Below, one piece after another: positions 34,785-42,834 of a stretch of DNA of 64,000 nt. Made by a program: the position numbers and the translations under genes. The number at the start of each line of letters is the position of its first letter. Position 1 is the stretch's first letter. The stretch comes from Paenibacillus_E qinlingensis (GTDB taxonomy: Bacteria; Bacillota; Bacilli; Paenibacillales; NBRC-103111), in NCBI RefSeq assembly GCF_028746185.1, contig NZ_JAQIVH010000024.1:1-64000 (forward strand), given 5' to 3'. The notes under the pieces were generated by a model. That model was not told where the DNA came from. It searched no databases and saw only the letters and a list, made by a program, of their open reading frames with translations.

Positions 34785-35147
34785 TTATTTATGTAAAATA
34801 TCGTCCTTCAACGTAGACACCTTCGCCAACACTTGATCAATCTTATCTGCCCCCACCTCAAAATGAGCAAGCGCATCATGCAGATGCGTGGTAATCGCTT
34901 TGAAATGCTCTTCCTGCAGATTCATCCCTGCATGCACTTTGGCCATGGATGCCCCTGTATACTGATTCGGTCCCCCTAACGCAAAACTAAAAAATTTCGC
35001 CTGATGCTTACGCTGCTTTTCCATATCCGTGTTGTTAAAAAAGTGATTGACGGTCTCATCTGCCAAAACCAGCTCATAGAAGTAGTCCACCACGGCCGTA
35101 ATGGCCCCTTCTCCGCCAAGCTTATCGTATAACGTTGGTTCACTCAC
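34785..35147 (-). CDS. glbN: truncated haemoglobin, group I
   Basis: This is a 120-residue 2-over-2 globin. It has the group I start TLYDKLGGEGAI, distal Tyr33 (B10) in YFYELVLAD, FF at the CD corner (NHFFNNTD), the QRKHQAKFFSFALGG E-helix region and the proximal His in KVHAGMN-LQEEHF. Group I globins bind oxygen and detoxify nitric oxide when a reductase is available. It has its own terminator and a good ribosome site. The neighbours do not point to a partner. Confidence 0.92.
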   Translation of the reverse strand: MSEPTLYDKLGGEGAITAVVDYFYELVLADETVNHFFNNTDMEKQRKHQAKFFSFALGGPNQYTGASMAKVHAGMNLQEEHFKAITTHLHDALAHFEVGADKIDQVLAKVSTLKDDILHK

Positions 35148-35312
35148 TATGTATATCCTCCTTCAACATGTAAAGCTTTCTAGCTAGTTATATTATCCAG
35201 AAGTTTGCGAAATTATCTATGGTTTCTATTTCCGCCTTTGTCCCGCACACCGTCTATCTAGCATGCATTCTATATACAGATACGGATACTAACTAGAAAC
35301 GAGGTGATAGGA

Positions 35313-35582
35313 ATGGCTTGCGTAAACGTAAAAGCTGTTCGTCAACCTGACTTAGTATTGATTCGTTGGTCTAGAAACCCTCTGATTGCCGGCTCCCCTC
35401 GGAGGATTACTGCTGCACGTGTAATAGGCAGTTCGCAACCTTGCCGGGCTACATTGGTAACCAATGGATTGCTTAGTACGGCATTGGGTTGTTTATTAGA
35501 TGATTTCAAAATCGTCTATCAAAAAAGAACGACTAGCACTAGCGGGTATTTATTGCTGCAACGTTTTCGTATTCAAACCTAG
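35313..35582 (+). CDS. small basic hypothetical protein
   Basis: This is an 89-residue, Arg/Thr/Ser-rich protein starting MACVNVKAVRQPD. I do not recognise it. It has a Shine-Dalgarno (GAGGTGATAGGA) just before ATG 35313 and a hairpin terminator directly after, so it is a self-contained gene. The frame extends 9 nt upstream to 35304, but that start lies within the ribosome site. There is no signal peptide. The short basic character would suit a spore or nucleoid-associated protein, but that is speculation. Confidence 0.65.
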   Translation: MACVNVKAVRQPDLVLIRWSRNPLIAGSPRRITAARVIGSSQPCRATLVTNGLLSTALGCLLDDFKIVYQKRTTSTSGYLLLQRFRIQT

Positions 35583-35587
35583 GTAAT

Positions 35588-35619
35588 AAAGGAGCAGCTG
35601 AGGCTGTTCTTTTTATTTT
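35588..35619 (+). terminator. terminator of small basic protein gene
   Basis: AAAGGAGCAGC/GGCTGTTCTTT stem followed by TTTATTTTAT. Confidence 0.75.
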
Positions 35620-35710
35620 ATATAGTAAGAACTGGCTGCGCTAATCTGTCACAAGCATTGTGAATGGCAAGAACGATAAACTTGCTCCGAACGATCCACT
35701 CACTCAAACA

Positions 35711-35768
35711 AAAAAAGGGACCTTAGCCAACGGGGCCAGGTCCAAAGTTTATATTAAAAAGGGGGGTC
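35711..35768 (-). ncRNA. candidate small RNA, copy 1
   Basis: Second copy of the same unit: TATAAT at 35775-35780 (minus strand), C-rich stretch, hairpin 35718-35743, T-run at 35710-35716. Sequence differences to the other copy fall mainly in the loop and the poly-A/T lengths, so the stem is preserved. Confidence 0.4.
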
Positions 35769-35863
35769 TTGTTTATTATAATACCCTTTCTATGTTAGAG
35801 GACTGTAACGGGAATGTTCCAATTGTGTTACATCTCGTTTAGAACCTGACATGCTCTGAAATA

Positions 35864-35920
35864 AAAAAAGGGACCTAGCCAACGGGGCCAGGTCCAAAGT
35901 TTATATTAAAAAAGGGGGTC
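35864..35920 (-). ncRNA. candidate small RNA, copy 2 (upstream copy)
   Basis: Predicted transcript of about 55-60 nt starting just past TATAAT (35927-35932 on the minus strand) and ending at hairpin 35871-35895 plus its T-run. It contains a C-rich single-stranded stretch (GACCCCC) that could pair with G-rich Shine-Dalgarno sites. The -10 TATAAT is good, and GGGTAT next to it also fits a sigma-B -10. No good -35 at 17 bp is seen. It could instead be the 3' hairpin of the isomerase mRNA at 36030. Confidence 0.4.
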
Positions 35921-36029
35921 TTGTTTATTATAATACCCTTTCTATGTTAGAGGACTGTAACAAGAATGTTCCAATTGTGTTACAAATGTTTCGTGTTTTC
36001 CAACCTGACAGCCGCGCTCCCTATAGTTC

Positions 36030-36776
36030 TCACTTTAGCAGTTTTCGAAGCCCAACCTCCGGCGCCTCTAATGGGAAATATTCCAGCCCCATATGCCCCT
36101 CAAAACCAGTCTCATCAATGGCTCTGAAAATCTGCTCATAATTCAGCTCACCATTGTCGAGCTCGTGTCTACCAGGGTTGCCAGCTGCATGAAAATGGCC
36201 AATCCACGCTATATTCTCACGTAGGTTAGCGATTACATTTCCTTCGGTGATTTGTTGATGGTAGATATCGAACAAAACTTTCACATAAGGGCTTCCTACT
36301 TGTTTGATAATATCGAAAGCTTCTTCGGATGAAGCCAAGAAATACCCTTGATGATTAACACGCGTGTTCAGCGGTTCAATTAGCAGCGTTACGCCCTCTT
36401 TTTCCAAAAGTGGCACACAAGCCCGCAGCCCCTCGATCAGCGATTGCGTCTGAGCTTCTCGCGACACCCCTTCGATCTCTTGTCCAACTTGGGTAATGAG
36501 CTTCGTGCAATTCAGTCGCTTCGCAACAGCGATCGATTCGATGAGTCCTTCGAGATAGACATTACGCTGAGTTGGATCAACCAAACTCGCGAACTTCGTG
36601 CAAAATGTCGAAATCGAAACTCCCGCTTCAGCCACAGCATCAGCGACGACGTCAATATCCTTTTGCCACCAGGACCAGAACTCAATTGTATCGTAACCAA
36701 TCTCTTTCAGTTCATTCACACTTTCCCTAAAATCACGCCCCTTATAGAGCGCATCCATACAAACGGAGAGCTTCAT
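36030..36776 (-). CDS. hyi: hydroxypyruvate isomerase-like TIM-barrel protein
   Basis: This is a 248-residue AP-endonuclease-2/xylose-isomerase-like barrel of the Hyi group. Metal-binding residues appear in order: Glu in LLIEPLNTR, Asp in VLFDIYHQQ, the HFHAAGNPGRHELDNGELNY block typical of hydroxypyruvate isomerases, and Glu in MGLEYFP. The enzyme interconverts hydroxypyruvate and tartronate semialdehyde, but related proteins act on other keto sugars. No glyoxylate genes are nearby. The start follows GAGGGACC. It is divergent from corA. Confidence 0.85.
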   Translation of the reverse strand: MKLSVCMDALYKGRDFRESVNELKEIGYDTIEFWSWWQKDIDVVADAVAEAGVSISTFCTKFASLVDPTQRNVYLEGLIESIAVAKRLNCTKLITQVGQEIEGVSREAQTQSLIEGLRACVPLLEKEGVTLLIEPLNTRVNHQGYFLASSEEAFDIIKQVGSPYVKVLFDIYHQQITEGNVIANLRENIAWIGHFHAAGNPGRHELDNGELNYEQIFRAIDETGFEGHMGLEYFPLEAPEVGLRKLLK

Positions 36777-36867
36777 CGCAGGTCCCTCTTTCCATTCTGA
36801 TCTTACTCTATTGTATGGTAAAATGAAGCAAATGCCTATGAAAAAAAAGATATGCTAGGAGCCCTAT

Positions 36868-37818
36868 ATGATACGAACGCTTGCCGTCACAACAGATTAT
36901 GCCGTGATCCATGATCTCCCACTTGAGGAATTATCAGCCCCCACGATTCGGTGGTACTGGGTTGATTTCTATAATCCAGATGAAAAAGAAGCTTTAAATC
37001 TCAAGGATCATTTCCATTTCCATCCCCTCACCATCGAGGACTGCTTTCATTTCATGCAACGACCGAAAGTAGATCACTATCAGGACGTTCATTTCTTCGT
37101 CATGCACGCCATCGATCCCAAAACGCTGGATGCGGAAGAAGTGGATATGTATCTCGGCAGCAACTATATTGTCACCTTCCATTTGCACGAATCGCGAGAA
37201 ATAGAAGATGCTTGGAGCCGGGTGTCGCAGCAAGAAAGTCTGCGAAATCAGGGGCAGATCTATGCCGCGTATTTAATTCTAGATAATCTCGTCGATCAAT
37301 ATTTCCCTAGTGTCTATCAAATTGAAGATCTGCTCGATGATATGGAAAATAAAATGAATGCCGAAGCCATTGATGCATTAATGAACCAGGTTTTTGAAAT
37401 TCGTTCCCAATTATTGAAATTACGTCGTACCATCGTCCCGATGCGTGACCTGCTATATCGAATCATCAGTTCAGATCGCATTGAACAGGTACGTGAGCAT
37501 CTCGTTTTTTTCACAGATATTCACGATCATCTCCTCAAGCTCTCTGAAATGGTCGACTCGAACCGTGAGATTACAGCGGATATTCGCGATAGCTTCATCT
37601 CGCTCAACTCCAATCGGATGAATACCATTATGAAAACATTGACGGTTATTACGACGATTTTCATGCCATTGACGTTTATTGCTGGGCTGTATGGGATGAA
37701 TTTTACTTACATGCCTGAATTAGAATGGCATTGGGGATATTTCGCCGTACTCGCCATTATGCTCGGGATAGGCATTTGGATGTTCGCTTGGTTTCAGAGT
37801 AAGGGTTGGTTTAAATAA
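36868..37818 (+). CDS. corA: CorA-family magnesium/divalent cation transporter
   Basis: This is a 316-residue CorA. A long cytoplasmic funnel (1-250) with its acidic/helical willow is followed by two C-terminal transmembrane segments. The first ends in the universal GMN signature (YGMNFTYMPELEWHWGY), which forms the selectivity filter. The usual short external loop is acidic (PELEW). AGGAG precedes the ATG. The stop is 2 bp from the next gene, an AraC regulator, so the two are cotranscribed, which is an unexpected pairing. Confidence 0.94.
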   Translation: MIRTLAVTTDYAVIHDLPLEELSAPTIRWYWVDFYNPDEKEALNLKDHFHFHPLTIEDCFHFMQRPKVDHYQDVHFFVMHAIDPKTLDAEEVDMYLGSNYIVTFHLHESREIEDAWSRVSQQESLRNQGQIYAAYLILDNLVDQYFPSVYQIEDLLDDMENKMNAEAIDALMNQVFEIRSQLLKLRRTIVPMRDLLYRIISSDRIEQVREHLVFFTDIHDHLLKLSEMVDSNREITADIRDSFISLNSNRMNTIMKTLTVITTIFMPLTFIAGLYGMNFTYMPELEWHWGYFAVLAIMLGIGIWMFAWFQSKGWFK

Positions 37819-37820
37819 GG

Positions 37821-38714
37821 ATGGAAAATGAATCTGTTAGCTTCGCTATCGATGATTATACGAATCATTTTCTGGCTACCTATCCCGTTCACTGTGAATT
37901 TCGGACAATTCCGCTAGAACAGCAGTTATTGCATTCGCATAACGGATACGAGATCTATCTCGTTTTGCAGGGTACAGGCACTAATATCGTAGGTGATCGA
38001 TTGTATCCGCTTCACGCAGGCAGCCTTACGATCATTCATCCGAATGTTATTCATCGACCGTTCCATGGACATAGCAAAGAATTCCATCGTTATGTCTTTT
38101 CCATAGATGAGTCTTATTTAGATCAATTGCACACCATTTGCAAGCTATCGGATCTATCTATCCCTCGACTGCTCGCCGAGCATCATCCGGATTCCAATCA
38201 TTTTTTCCTGAGCGCCCAACAGTTTGATCGTGTCCAGACCCTATTCGCTGAGCTGACACAGGCGCTAGTTAAGCACGAGTTGGGCTATGAACTGGTTGTG
38301 CTGCGATGCATCGCAGATTTTTTCCTAATCATATTTGGCCTGCAAGACGAACATACCCTGAAACATACTGGTGATCAGCACCTCATTAGCGATGTGCTTT
38401 CTTACTTGATTGGTCATCATCAAGAACCTTTGTTAATAGAAGATCTTGTGACACGATTCCCAGTCTCGCGTTCGCAGCTTTTCACCTTATTCAAAGAGAC
38501 TACGGGTACGACCATCAAACAGTTTCTTATCGAGTACCGGCTGAATAAAGCGAAACGGTTGCTGGTGGAGACCGATTTAGCCATCTCAGAGGTTTCAGCT
38601 GCTGTCGGATTTGGCGACATGTCGCATTTCTTCCACGTGTTCAAAAAGGAAACCGGCTTAACGCCAAAGCAGTACCGTGTTGAGGCTTTTAAACGACTCA
38701 TTAAATCAAACTAG
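37821..38714 (+). CDS. AraC-family transcriptional regulator
   Basis: This is a 297-residue regulator with an N-terminal cupin (about 25-105: HSHNGYEIYLVLQGTG, then HPNVIHRPF with metal-like His residues) and a C-terminal AraC double HTH (about 190-295: VTRFPVSRSQLFTLFKETTG, then ISEVSAAVGFGDMSHFFHVFKKETGLTPKQYR). It begins 2 bp after corA. The GH105 operon downstream, converging from the other side, is a sugar-related candidate target. That is inference only. Confidence 0.9.
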   Translation: MENESVSFAIDDYTNHFLATYPVHCEFRTIPLEQQLLHSHNGYEIYLVLQGTGTNIVGDRLYPLHAGSLTIIHPNVIHRPFHGHSKEFHRYVFSIDESYLDQLHTICKLSDLSIPRLLAEHHPDSNHFFLSAQQFDRVQTLFAELTQALVKHELGYELVVLRCIADFFLIIFGLQDEHTLKHTGDQHLISDVLSYLIGHHQEPLLIEDLVTRFPVSRSQLFTLFKETTGTTIKQFLIEYRLNKAKRLLVETDLAISEVSAAVGFGDMSHFFHVFKKETGLTPKQYRVEAFKRLIKSN

Positions 38715-38736
38715 TACCAAACGTTTACTGCCAAAT

Positions 38737-38869
38737 AACTGGATTTTATGCAGCTAAATCAGCCTGATACCTCTCAAATCAGGTAATAACTGGATTTTAT
38801 GCAGGTAAATTCAGCCAAAAGGTTCAATTTCGCCTGATTCCGCTAGATTAGCTACATATCATCCATCTA
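38737..38869. repeat. dispersed intergenic repeat, three units
   Basis: Two direct copies of AACTGGATTTTATGCAG(C/G)TAAA (38737-38758, 38788-38809) and one inverted copy (38848-38869) of the unit also found at 7016-7098. It lies between two convergent genes. 38870-38975 holds a weak hairpin GAGGCGCAGGAA.../...TTCCTGCACCTC that may end the minus-strand operon. Confidence 0.6.
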
Positions 38870-38981
38870 ATTCGAAATTGATGGAAATTTCAGCGAAATT
38901 AACAACCTATTTTCCAGTTAAAATAGCGAACGCAGAAATAGAGGCGCAGGAAATAATTCCTGCACCTCTTTCGTGCCCTGC

Positions 38982-40670
38982 CTACTGCACGCGTTCAAGC
39001 AAATTCTGCGGCAGTTGTACGCGGTTATTTCGGTAGAAGTCCCACGTCTTCCCTGGTGCCGTCGGTACCACAATCGACATCTTCTCCTCCTGAACACCTA
39101 TTGTAGCCCTCACAGAATCGGCCTCAAGCTGAACATCAACCGCCGATAGCGTGCCATCAACCTCGCCAAGCGATAATGCGAAGATCCATACGGCTTTTTG
39201 AATCGCATGGAAATCAAAAGACTTCATCTCGCCAGTATAGATAACATAATCCAAATGAAGTGCATCTTCACTACGCTCCACTGATACCTCGAGTGTTCCG
39301 TAGTCCGACTCCTCCAGAACAGCTGCCACTCGAAGCTGCGTATCTCGTCCAAGCATCGTCGTCAAACTTTTCCCTTCCACAACAGTTGGAAGCTCAAGTT
39401 CTTCCATTTCCCCGCCGAGGAGCAACCGAATGCGCAAATCATTCGCTTGAAACTTGCCATTGATCACATCTAGCTCCTGATGCCAAGCGCCATTATCTGT
39501 GGCCAAATTAAAGCCGAACAGCACCTGATTATGTGACTGCACGCCAGTAAAAATAGCAGAGCAAAAGTCCTTCCCATCTTTCAGAAATTGCAACTGCACG
39601 AACACTTTCTTGCCACCAACATCCACGAAGCCTAGCAAGTTGCGACGCTGATTCCACATACTGCCAATCGTGTAGCTTCCAAGCGAAAATTTCTCATTTT
39701 GATACGTCGTCGCATAGTTCTGATATCCCGCTTCTGCTTCCATCATCGTTGGCTCAATGAAATACCGCTCCTCATTGGAGGTAAAATAAGCCTGATACTT
39801 GTCAGGGCAGCGAATCGCAGACAATTCGCCACTGAGCGCATTTCCCAGGAAATGCTTCTCTCGCTCCGCCAGCAATGTGTTATAGGTGCGACTGTACGGA
39901 CCGCCCCATTCACCGGTCGCTGGGTGGAAATGCTTTGCAACCATCTCCCAAGCAATGTCCAACAATTGCTCAGCAAGAGTTACGGCCGCAGGGGTAACCG
40001 ATTCTTGATAGATGCTATCCAATTCTTCAATCGCAATTGGCGAATAACAAGGACTGTTATACTCGGTAAAAGTACCGATTCCTGATGTAAATGCATGAAA
40101 TCGCTGCAGGCGTTGCTCCCCGTAGCTGCGAATCTCGTTATCGCCAAGCACCTCGCCGCCAACCAACGTAACAAACGCCCCCATAATCGCAATGTTCGTA
40201 TAATGCGGCCCCACATCTCGTCGGATGATCGCTTGGCAGGCGCAATAAATAGCTTCACGAATTTGTTCGACTAAAGCCTCAGGAAGAGATTTTGAATAAT
40301 TTTTCAAGATAAGAACTAATTTCTTCCCTTGAAAATCCGCCATATTCCAGTCTGGACGATCCATTTCATCCAGCGACTCTTCGAAAAAGTATGGCCAAAT
40401 TCCATACGAATTGCTGCTTGCTACTTTATCCTGTTGGGCAATAACAACCTCTAGAATTTCTGCCGCTCTTTGCGCAAAGTCTTCTCCGCCGTAACGGAGT
40501 AAATCATACGCATAACAGGTGGAAGGATATAACGCGTACACCATAGGATGCGTATCCGGCTTAAGTGCCGTATGATACGTCGACGTGAGCGGTGTCCGGA
40601 TTAATTTGACACTAGCATCATACTGCTTCTCATTAACTTGAATAGCTTTCATTATTTTGTCTCTATTCAT
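38982..40670 (-). CDS. unrecognised protein coupled to GH105 (probable alpha/alpha-barrel plus beta domain)
   Basis: This is a 562-residue protein with no signal peptide. The N-terminal two thirds look like an all-helical toroid (repeated Trp/Tyr-rich amphipathic helices, GIWPYFFEES, GPHYTNIAIMGAFVTLVGGE, FTEYNSPCYSPI), and the C-terminal part is beta-rich. That overall plan is shared by polysaccharide lyases and heparinase II/III-like enzymes, but I see no motif that proves one family. ATG 40670 overlaps the end of the GH105 gene by 8 nt and has AGAAGAG upstream, so synthesis is coupled. It is probably a partner enzyme for unsaturated uronate oligosaccharides or rhamnogalacturonan. Confidence 0.7.
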   Translation of the reverse strand: MNRDKIMKAIQVNEKQYDASVKLIRTPLTSTYHTALKPDTHPMVYALYPSTCYAYDLLRYGGEDFAQRAAEILEVVIAQQDKVASSNSYGIWPYFFEESLDEMDRPDWNMADFQGKKLVLILKNYSKSLPEALVEQIREAIYCACQAIIRRDVGPHYTNIAIMGAFVTLVGGEVLGDNEIRSYGEQRLQRFHAFTSGIGTFTEYNSPCYSPIAIEELDSIYQESVTPAAVTLAEQLLDIAWEMVAKHFHPATGEWGGPYSRTYNTLLAEREKHFLGNALSGELSAIRCPDKYQAYFTSNEERYFIEPTMMEAEAGYQNYATTYQNEKFSLGSYTIGSMWNQRRNLLGFVDVGGKKVFVQLQFLKDGKDFCSAIFTGVQSHNQVLFGFNLATDNGAWHQELDVINGKFQANDLRIRLLLGGEMEELELPTVVEGKSLTTMLGRDTQLRVAAVLEESDYGTLEVSVERSEDALHLDYVIYTGEMKSFDFHAIQKAVWIFALSLGEVDGTLSAVDVQLEADSVRATIGVQEEKMSIVVPTAPGKTWDFYRNNRVQLPQNLLERVQ

Positions 40671-41724
40671 GTTCACTCTTCTCCATTTGGAGTGCCTCAG
40701 CCAATAGCATCAACACAAGGCCTTGTCCATATAACGTTGGATACGTTGAAATATCGTCTTGATAGGCCTGAATCGTTGGCATCACAGGTGTCCCACCAGA
40801 TACCCCATTCACGATACCTTCCTCCGTAATATAGGGTACAATCGAAGTAAACACTAGTTCCACAGAGGCAGCTGTTTCTTCTAGACGAGGGATTAGACCA
40901 AGCTCCGTACCTTTCAACAGGCCATAAGCGATGCCTGCGCTTCCCGACACTTCCCGATAAAAATGAGGTTGATCCATCACCGTGCTCCAAAGTCCATCTT
41001 CCTGCTGGTACGCAAGCAACCCTGACATTAGGCGTCCGTATCGTTCCTTAAGTTCTTCCGGAATAGCAACAAGCTGATCAATTTCCTTCACAATCATCGG
41101 AATACCTGCAGCAATCCAAGCATTTGCTCTCGTCCAGCGCGCCGCTGACATATGATCACCCGACCCGCAATTCCAACCGTGGAAAAGAACATTCGTCTCC
41201 TCATCCTGCAGCAATCTCAGATGAATTAGCACCTGGTTCAATGCTTCCTCCGCATAAACCTGACTGCCCACCAAAGACGCCGTGCGCGCTAGGAATAGAA
41301 CCGCCATAAAAATCGTATCCGCCCACACTTGTTCAGCAAATGCCACATTTTCCGTGACCGTATGCTCGAAAGCATCTTCACGCGTTCTTGGTGTGTCCTT
41401 AATCAGCCACTCTGCTACCCGAACCGCTTCATCTCGGAACCAAGCATCATTCGTAACACGATATAAAGCCGGGAAAATGGCATAAGGTGCAATCGAATTG
41501 ATTACCTTCGTGCCTTTCGCTTTCTCACTATTCTGCTTCACCCACTCCTGCAAATAAGCGATTACCTCGGGATTGTGAGTTGCTTCGTAATACTCCAGCA
41601 TAGCAATCACACCCACACCAGGCACCCAGTCCCAGTGATGAATATCCATTCCCCATTCGCCAGAATGATCCTTTATCATTTCTTGCCATACCTTATTGGC
41701 GTGATTTGCATACGTTGAATTCAT
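40663..41724 (-). CDS. GH105 unsaturated uronyl hydrolase (YteR-like)
   Basis: This is a 353-residue (alpha/alpha)6-barrel hydrolase of the GH105 family. It hydrates the double bond of unsaturated galacturonyl or glucuronyl ends left by polysaccharide lyases. Family features are HWDWVPGVGVIAMLEYYEAT near the N-terminus, the catalytic-Asp region EQVWADTIFMAVLFLAR, RWTRANAW and GSAGIAYGLLKG. There is no signal peptide, so it acts on imported oligosaccharides. It is first gene of a two-gene operon. A lyase, transporter or regulator is not next to it, unless the AraC at 37821 serves that role. Confidence 0.9.
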   Translation of the reverse strand: MNSTYANHANKVWQEMIKDHSGEWGMDIHHWDWVPGVGVIAMLEYYEATHNPEVIAYLQEWVKQNSEKAKGTKVINSIAPYAIFPALYRVTNDAWFRDEAVRVAEWLIKDTPRTREDAFEHTVTENVAFAEQVWADTIFMAVLFLARTASLVGSQVYAEEALNQVLIHLRLLQDEETNVLFHGWNCGSGDHMSAARWTRANAWIAAGIPMIVKEIDQLVAIPEELKERYGRLMSGLLAYQQEDGLWSTVMDQPHFYREVSGSAGIAYGLLKGTELGLIPRLEETAASVELVFTSIVPYITEEGIVNGVSGGTPVMPTIQAYQDDISTYPTLYGQGLVLMLLAEALQMEKSEHE

Positions 41725-41916
41725 GATTTAGGCAACTCCTTTTTATTAAAAGATTACCTAAAGAGTAGCATCATTCGTACTTGTCTTGCTTGGGCTTCCG
41801 TCCCGAAAACATGGGGAATCGTCCAGAAATGTAGGGGAACTTATCACAAAACTTTTCCTACCATTCACTAACCGTTATACTATATGGATACTACTGGAAA
41901 ATGGAGGTACACAACG

Positions 41917-42522
41917 ATGGGTTGGTCCGAATTGCAAAGAGTCCCCAATGAATACAATGATGGCATGAAGAAGATTGATGAATCACTGCTGCAATTGCTA
42001 ACGGAGCGTAAATCCCTTGCCAAAGGCAGACGATTTTACCCACAAAAGGAAGTCCTTCAAGAATGGTCAACACGATTCGGTATTGAAATTCCACAAATTA
42101 ACTGGCTTCTTAACAGTTTAAATGAGCATTACCCTGTCATGCCGAATGAACCAGGTGATTTGGAACATGTCGTACCCATCATGAAGAAAACCGTCGTTGG
42201 AGACTTTTCCTATACATTGACACATACCATGCAGCATCAACACAGCAGTATTGTCTATGTTGAAATCAAGCTTATTCAACTCGATGATCATTTTGGCAAT
42301 TTTCGACCACAACTCCAACTTGATGTAATAGGTCCTGAACTATATCGTGTCATGAGAAATGGCTCTAGGGGCGGCGGCGGGCATACACAAATCACATTTC
42401 TCGTCACACCCCGTTTGCCTGATAACTTAGAGGGTTTACATTTTGCCTTAATTCCGTATGCCAGCCCAATGGAGTCTCCGCCTAAAGAGATCATTTTGGA
42501 TCAGGAAGTTCAATTTGATTAA
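41917..42522 (+). CDS. hypothetical protein with chorismate-mutase-like N-terminal helix
   Basis: This is a 201-residue soluble protein. The first 70 residues contain KKIDESLLQLLTERKSLAK, which is the look of the first helix of an AroQ chorismate mutase, followed by WSTRFGI. The rest is beta-rich (VYVEIKLIQLDD, FRPQLQLDVIGPE, FLVTPRLPDNL). The resemblance is limited to one helix, so I make no functional call. The frame is open to 41884; the ATG at 41917 is chosen because GGAGGT lies 8 nt upstream. A clear terminator follows. Confidence 0.7.
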   Translation: MGWSELQRVPNEYNDGMKKIDESLLQLLTERKSLAKGRRFYPQKEVLQEWSTRFGIEIPQINWLLNSLNEHYPVMPNEPGDLEHVVPIMKKTVVGDFSYTLTHTMQHQHSSIVYVEIKLIQLDDHFGNFRPQLQLDVIGPELYRVMRNGSRGGGGHTQITFLVTPRLPDNLEGLHFALIPYASPMESPPKEIILDQEVQFD

Positions 42523-42581
42523 AATGAGGGTAAAAGATCCATGTGACCAGTACTCACTCTTGCCCCTGACGCTCTAACAGC

Positions 42582-42611
42582 AAAAAAAGCCCATTCATTG
42601 GGCTTTTTTTA
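42582..42611. terminator. bidirectional terminator
   Basis: A stem AAAAAAGCCCA/TGGGCTTTTTT with T-runs both ways. It ends the gene at 41917 (+) and could also end the transcript of the small ORF on the minus strand. Confidence 0.93.
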
Positions 42612-42644
42612 TTTCATATAAGTATGCAAGGAAACCGCCTCAAG

Positions 42645-42746
42645 TTAGTTTACTTCTTCTATGCGACTGATTGCCACGGTAATTGTAAGCGCTGCTAGAT
42701 ATAAGGCCAGAGGTGAACGTCTGCGCTTTGCGAGTTTTTTACTCAA
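42645..42746 (-). CDS. 33-residue basic/hydrophobic peptide downstream of the RHS gene
   Basis: A TTG-started ORF preceded by GGGAGGGA at 6 nt. The peptide has a strongly basic start (KK, KRRR), a hydrophobic middle (LALYLAALTITVAI, long enough for a short membrane helix) and an acidic tail (RIEEVN). It lies 88 bp after the giant RHS gene on the same strand. Its ribosome site is inside the stem of the hairpin at 42753-42803. I do not recognise it. It is a candidate small membrane protein or an accessory/immunity factor of the RHS protein, but may be a chance ORF. Confidence 0.45.
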   Translation of the reverse strand: MSKKLAKRRRSPLALYLAALTITVAISRIEEVN

Positions 42747-42752
42747 GCTTCA

Positions 42753-42803
42753 TCCCTCCCGATTGTAAACTCTTTATAAGAAGATTTAACCAATCGGGCG
42801 GGA
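42753..42803 (-). promoter_or_regulatory. hairpin that encloses a ribosome binding site
   Basis: Arms TCCCGCCCGATTG and CAATCGGGAGGGA pair with a single mismatch. The 3' arm is the Shine-Dalgarno of the small ORF at 42746. There is no U-run, so this is not a standard terminator. In the RNA it should hide the ribosome site unless opened. Confidence 0.6.
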
Positions 42804-42834
42804 TATGAATCAGCTTATTCATTTCTTTTTATTC

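Larger units (their letters stand above)
35710..35984 (-). repeat. tandem duplication of a 122-bp promoter-hairpin element
   Basis: Two copies, 35710-35832 and 35863-35984, are about 95% identical and separated by 30 bp of unrelated sequence. Each copy, read on the minus strand, contains a TGTAAC/GTTACA inverted repeat, then GGGTATTATAAT, then GACCCCC, then a hairpin GGACCTGGCC.../...GGTCC followed by seven T. No open frame runs through both. The remainder of the gap 35583-36029 has no other feature. Confidence 0.85.

Noticed and set aside
41917..42522. Chorismate mutase
   Set aside because: Only one helix resembles AroQ; the remaining catalytic residues are not visible and the C-terminal two thirds are beta-rich.
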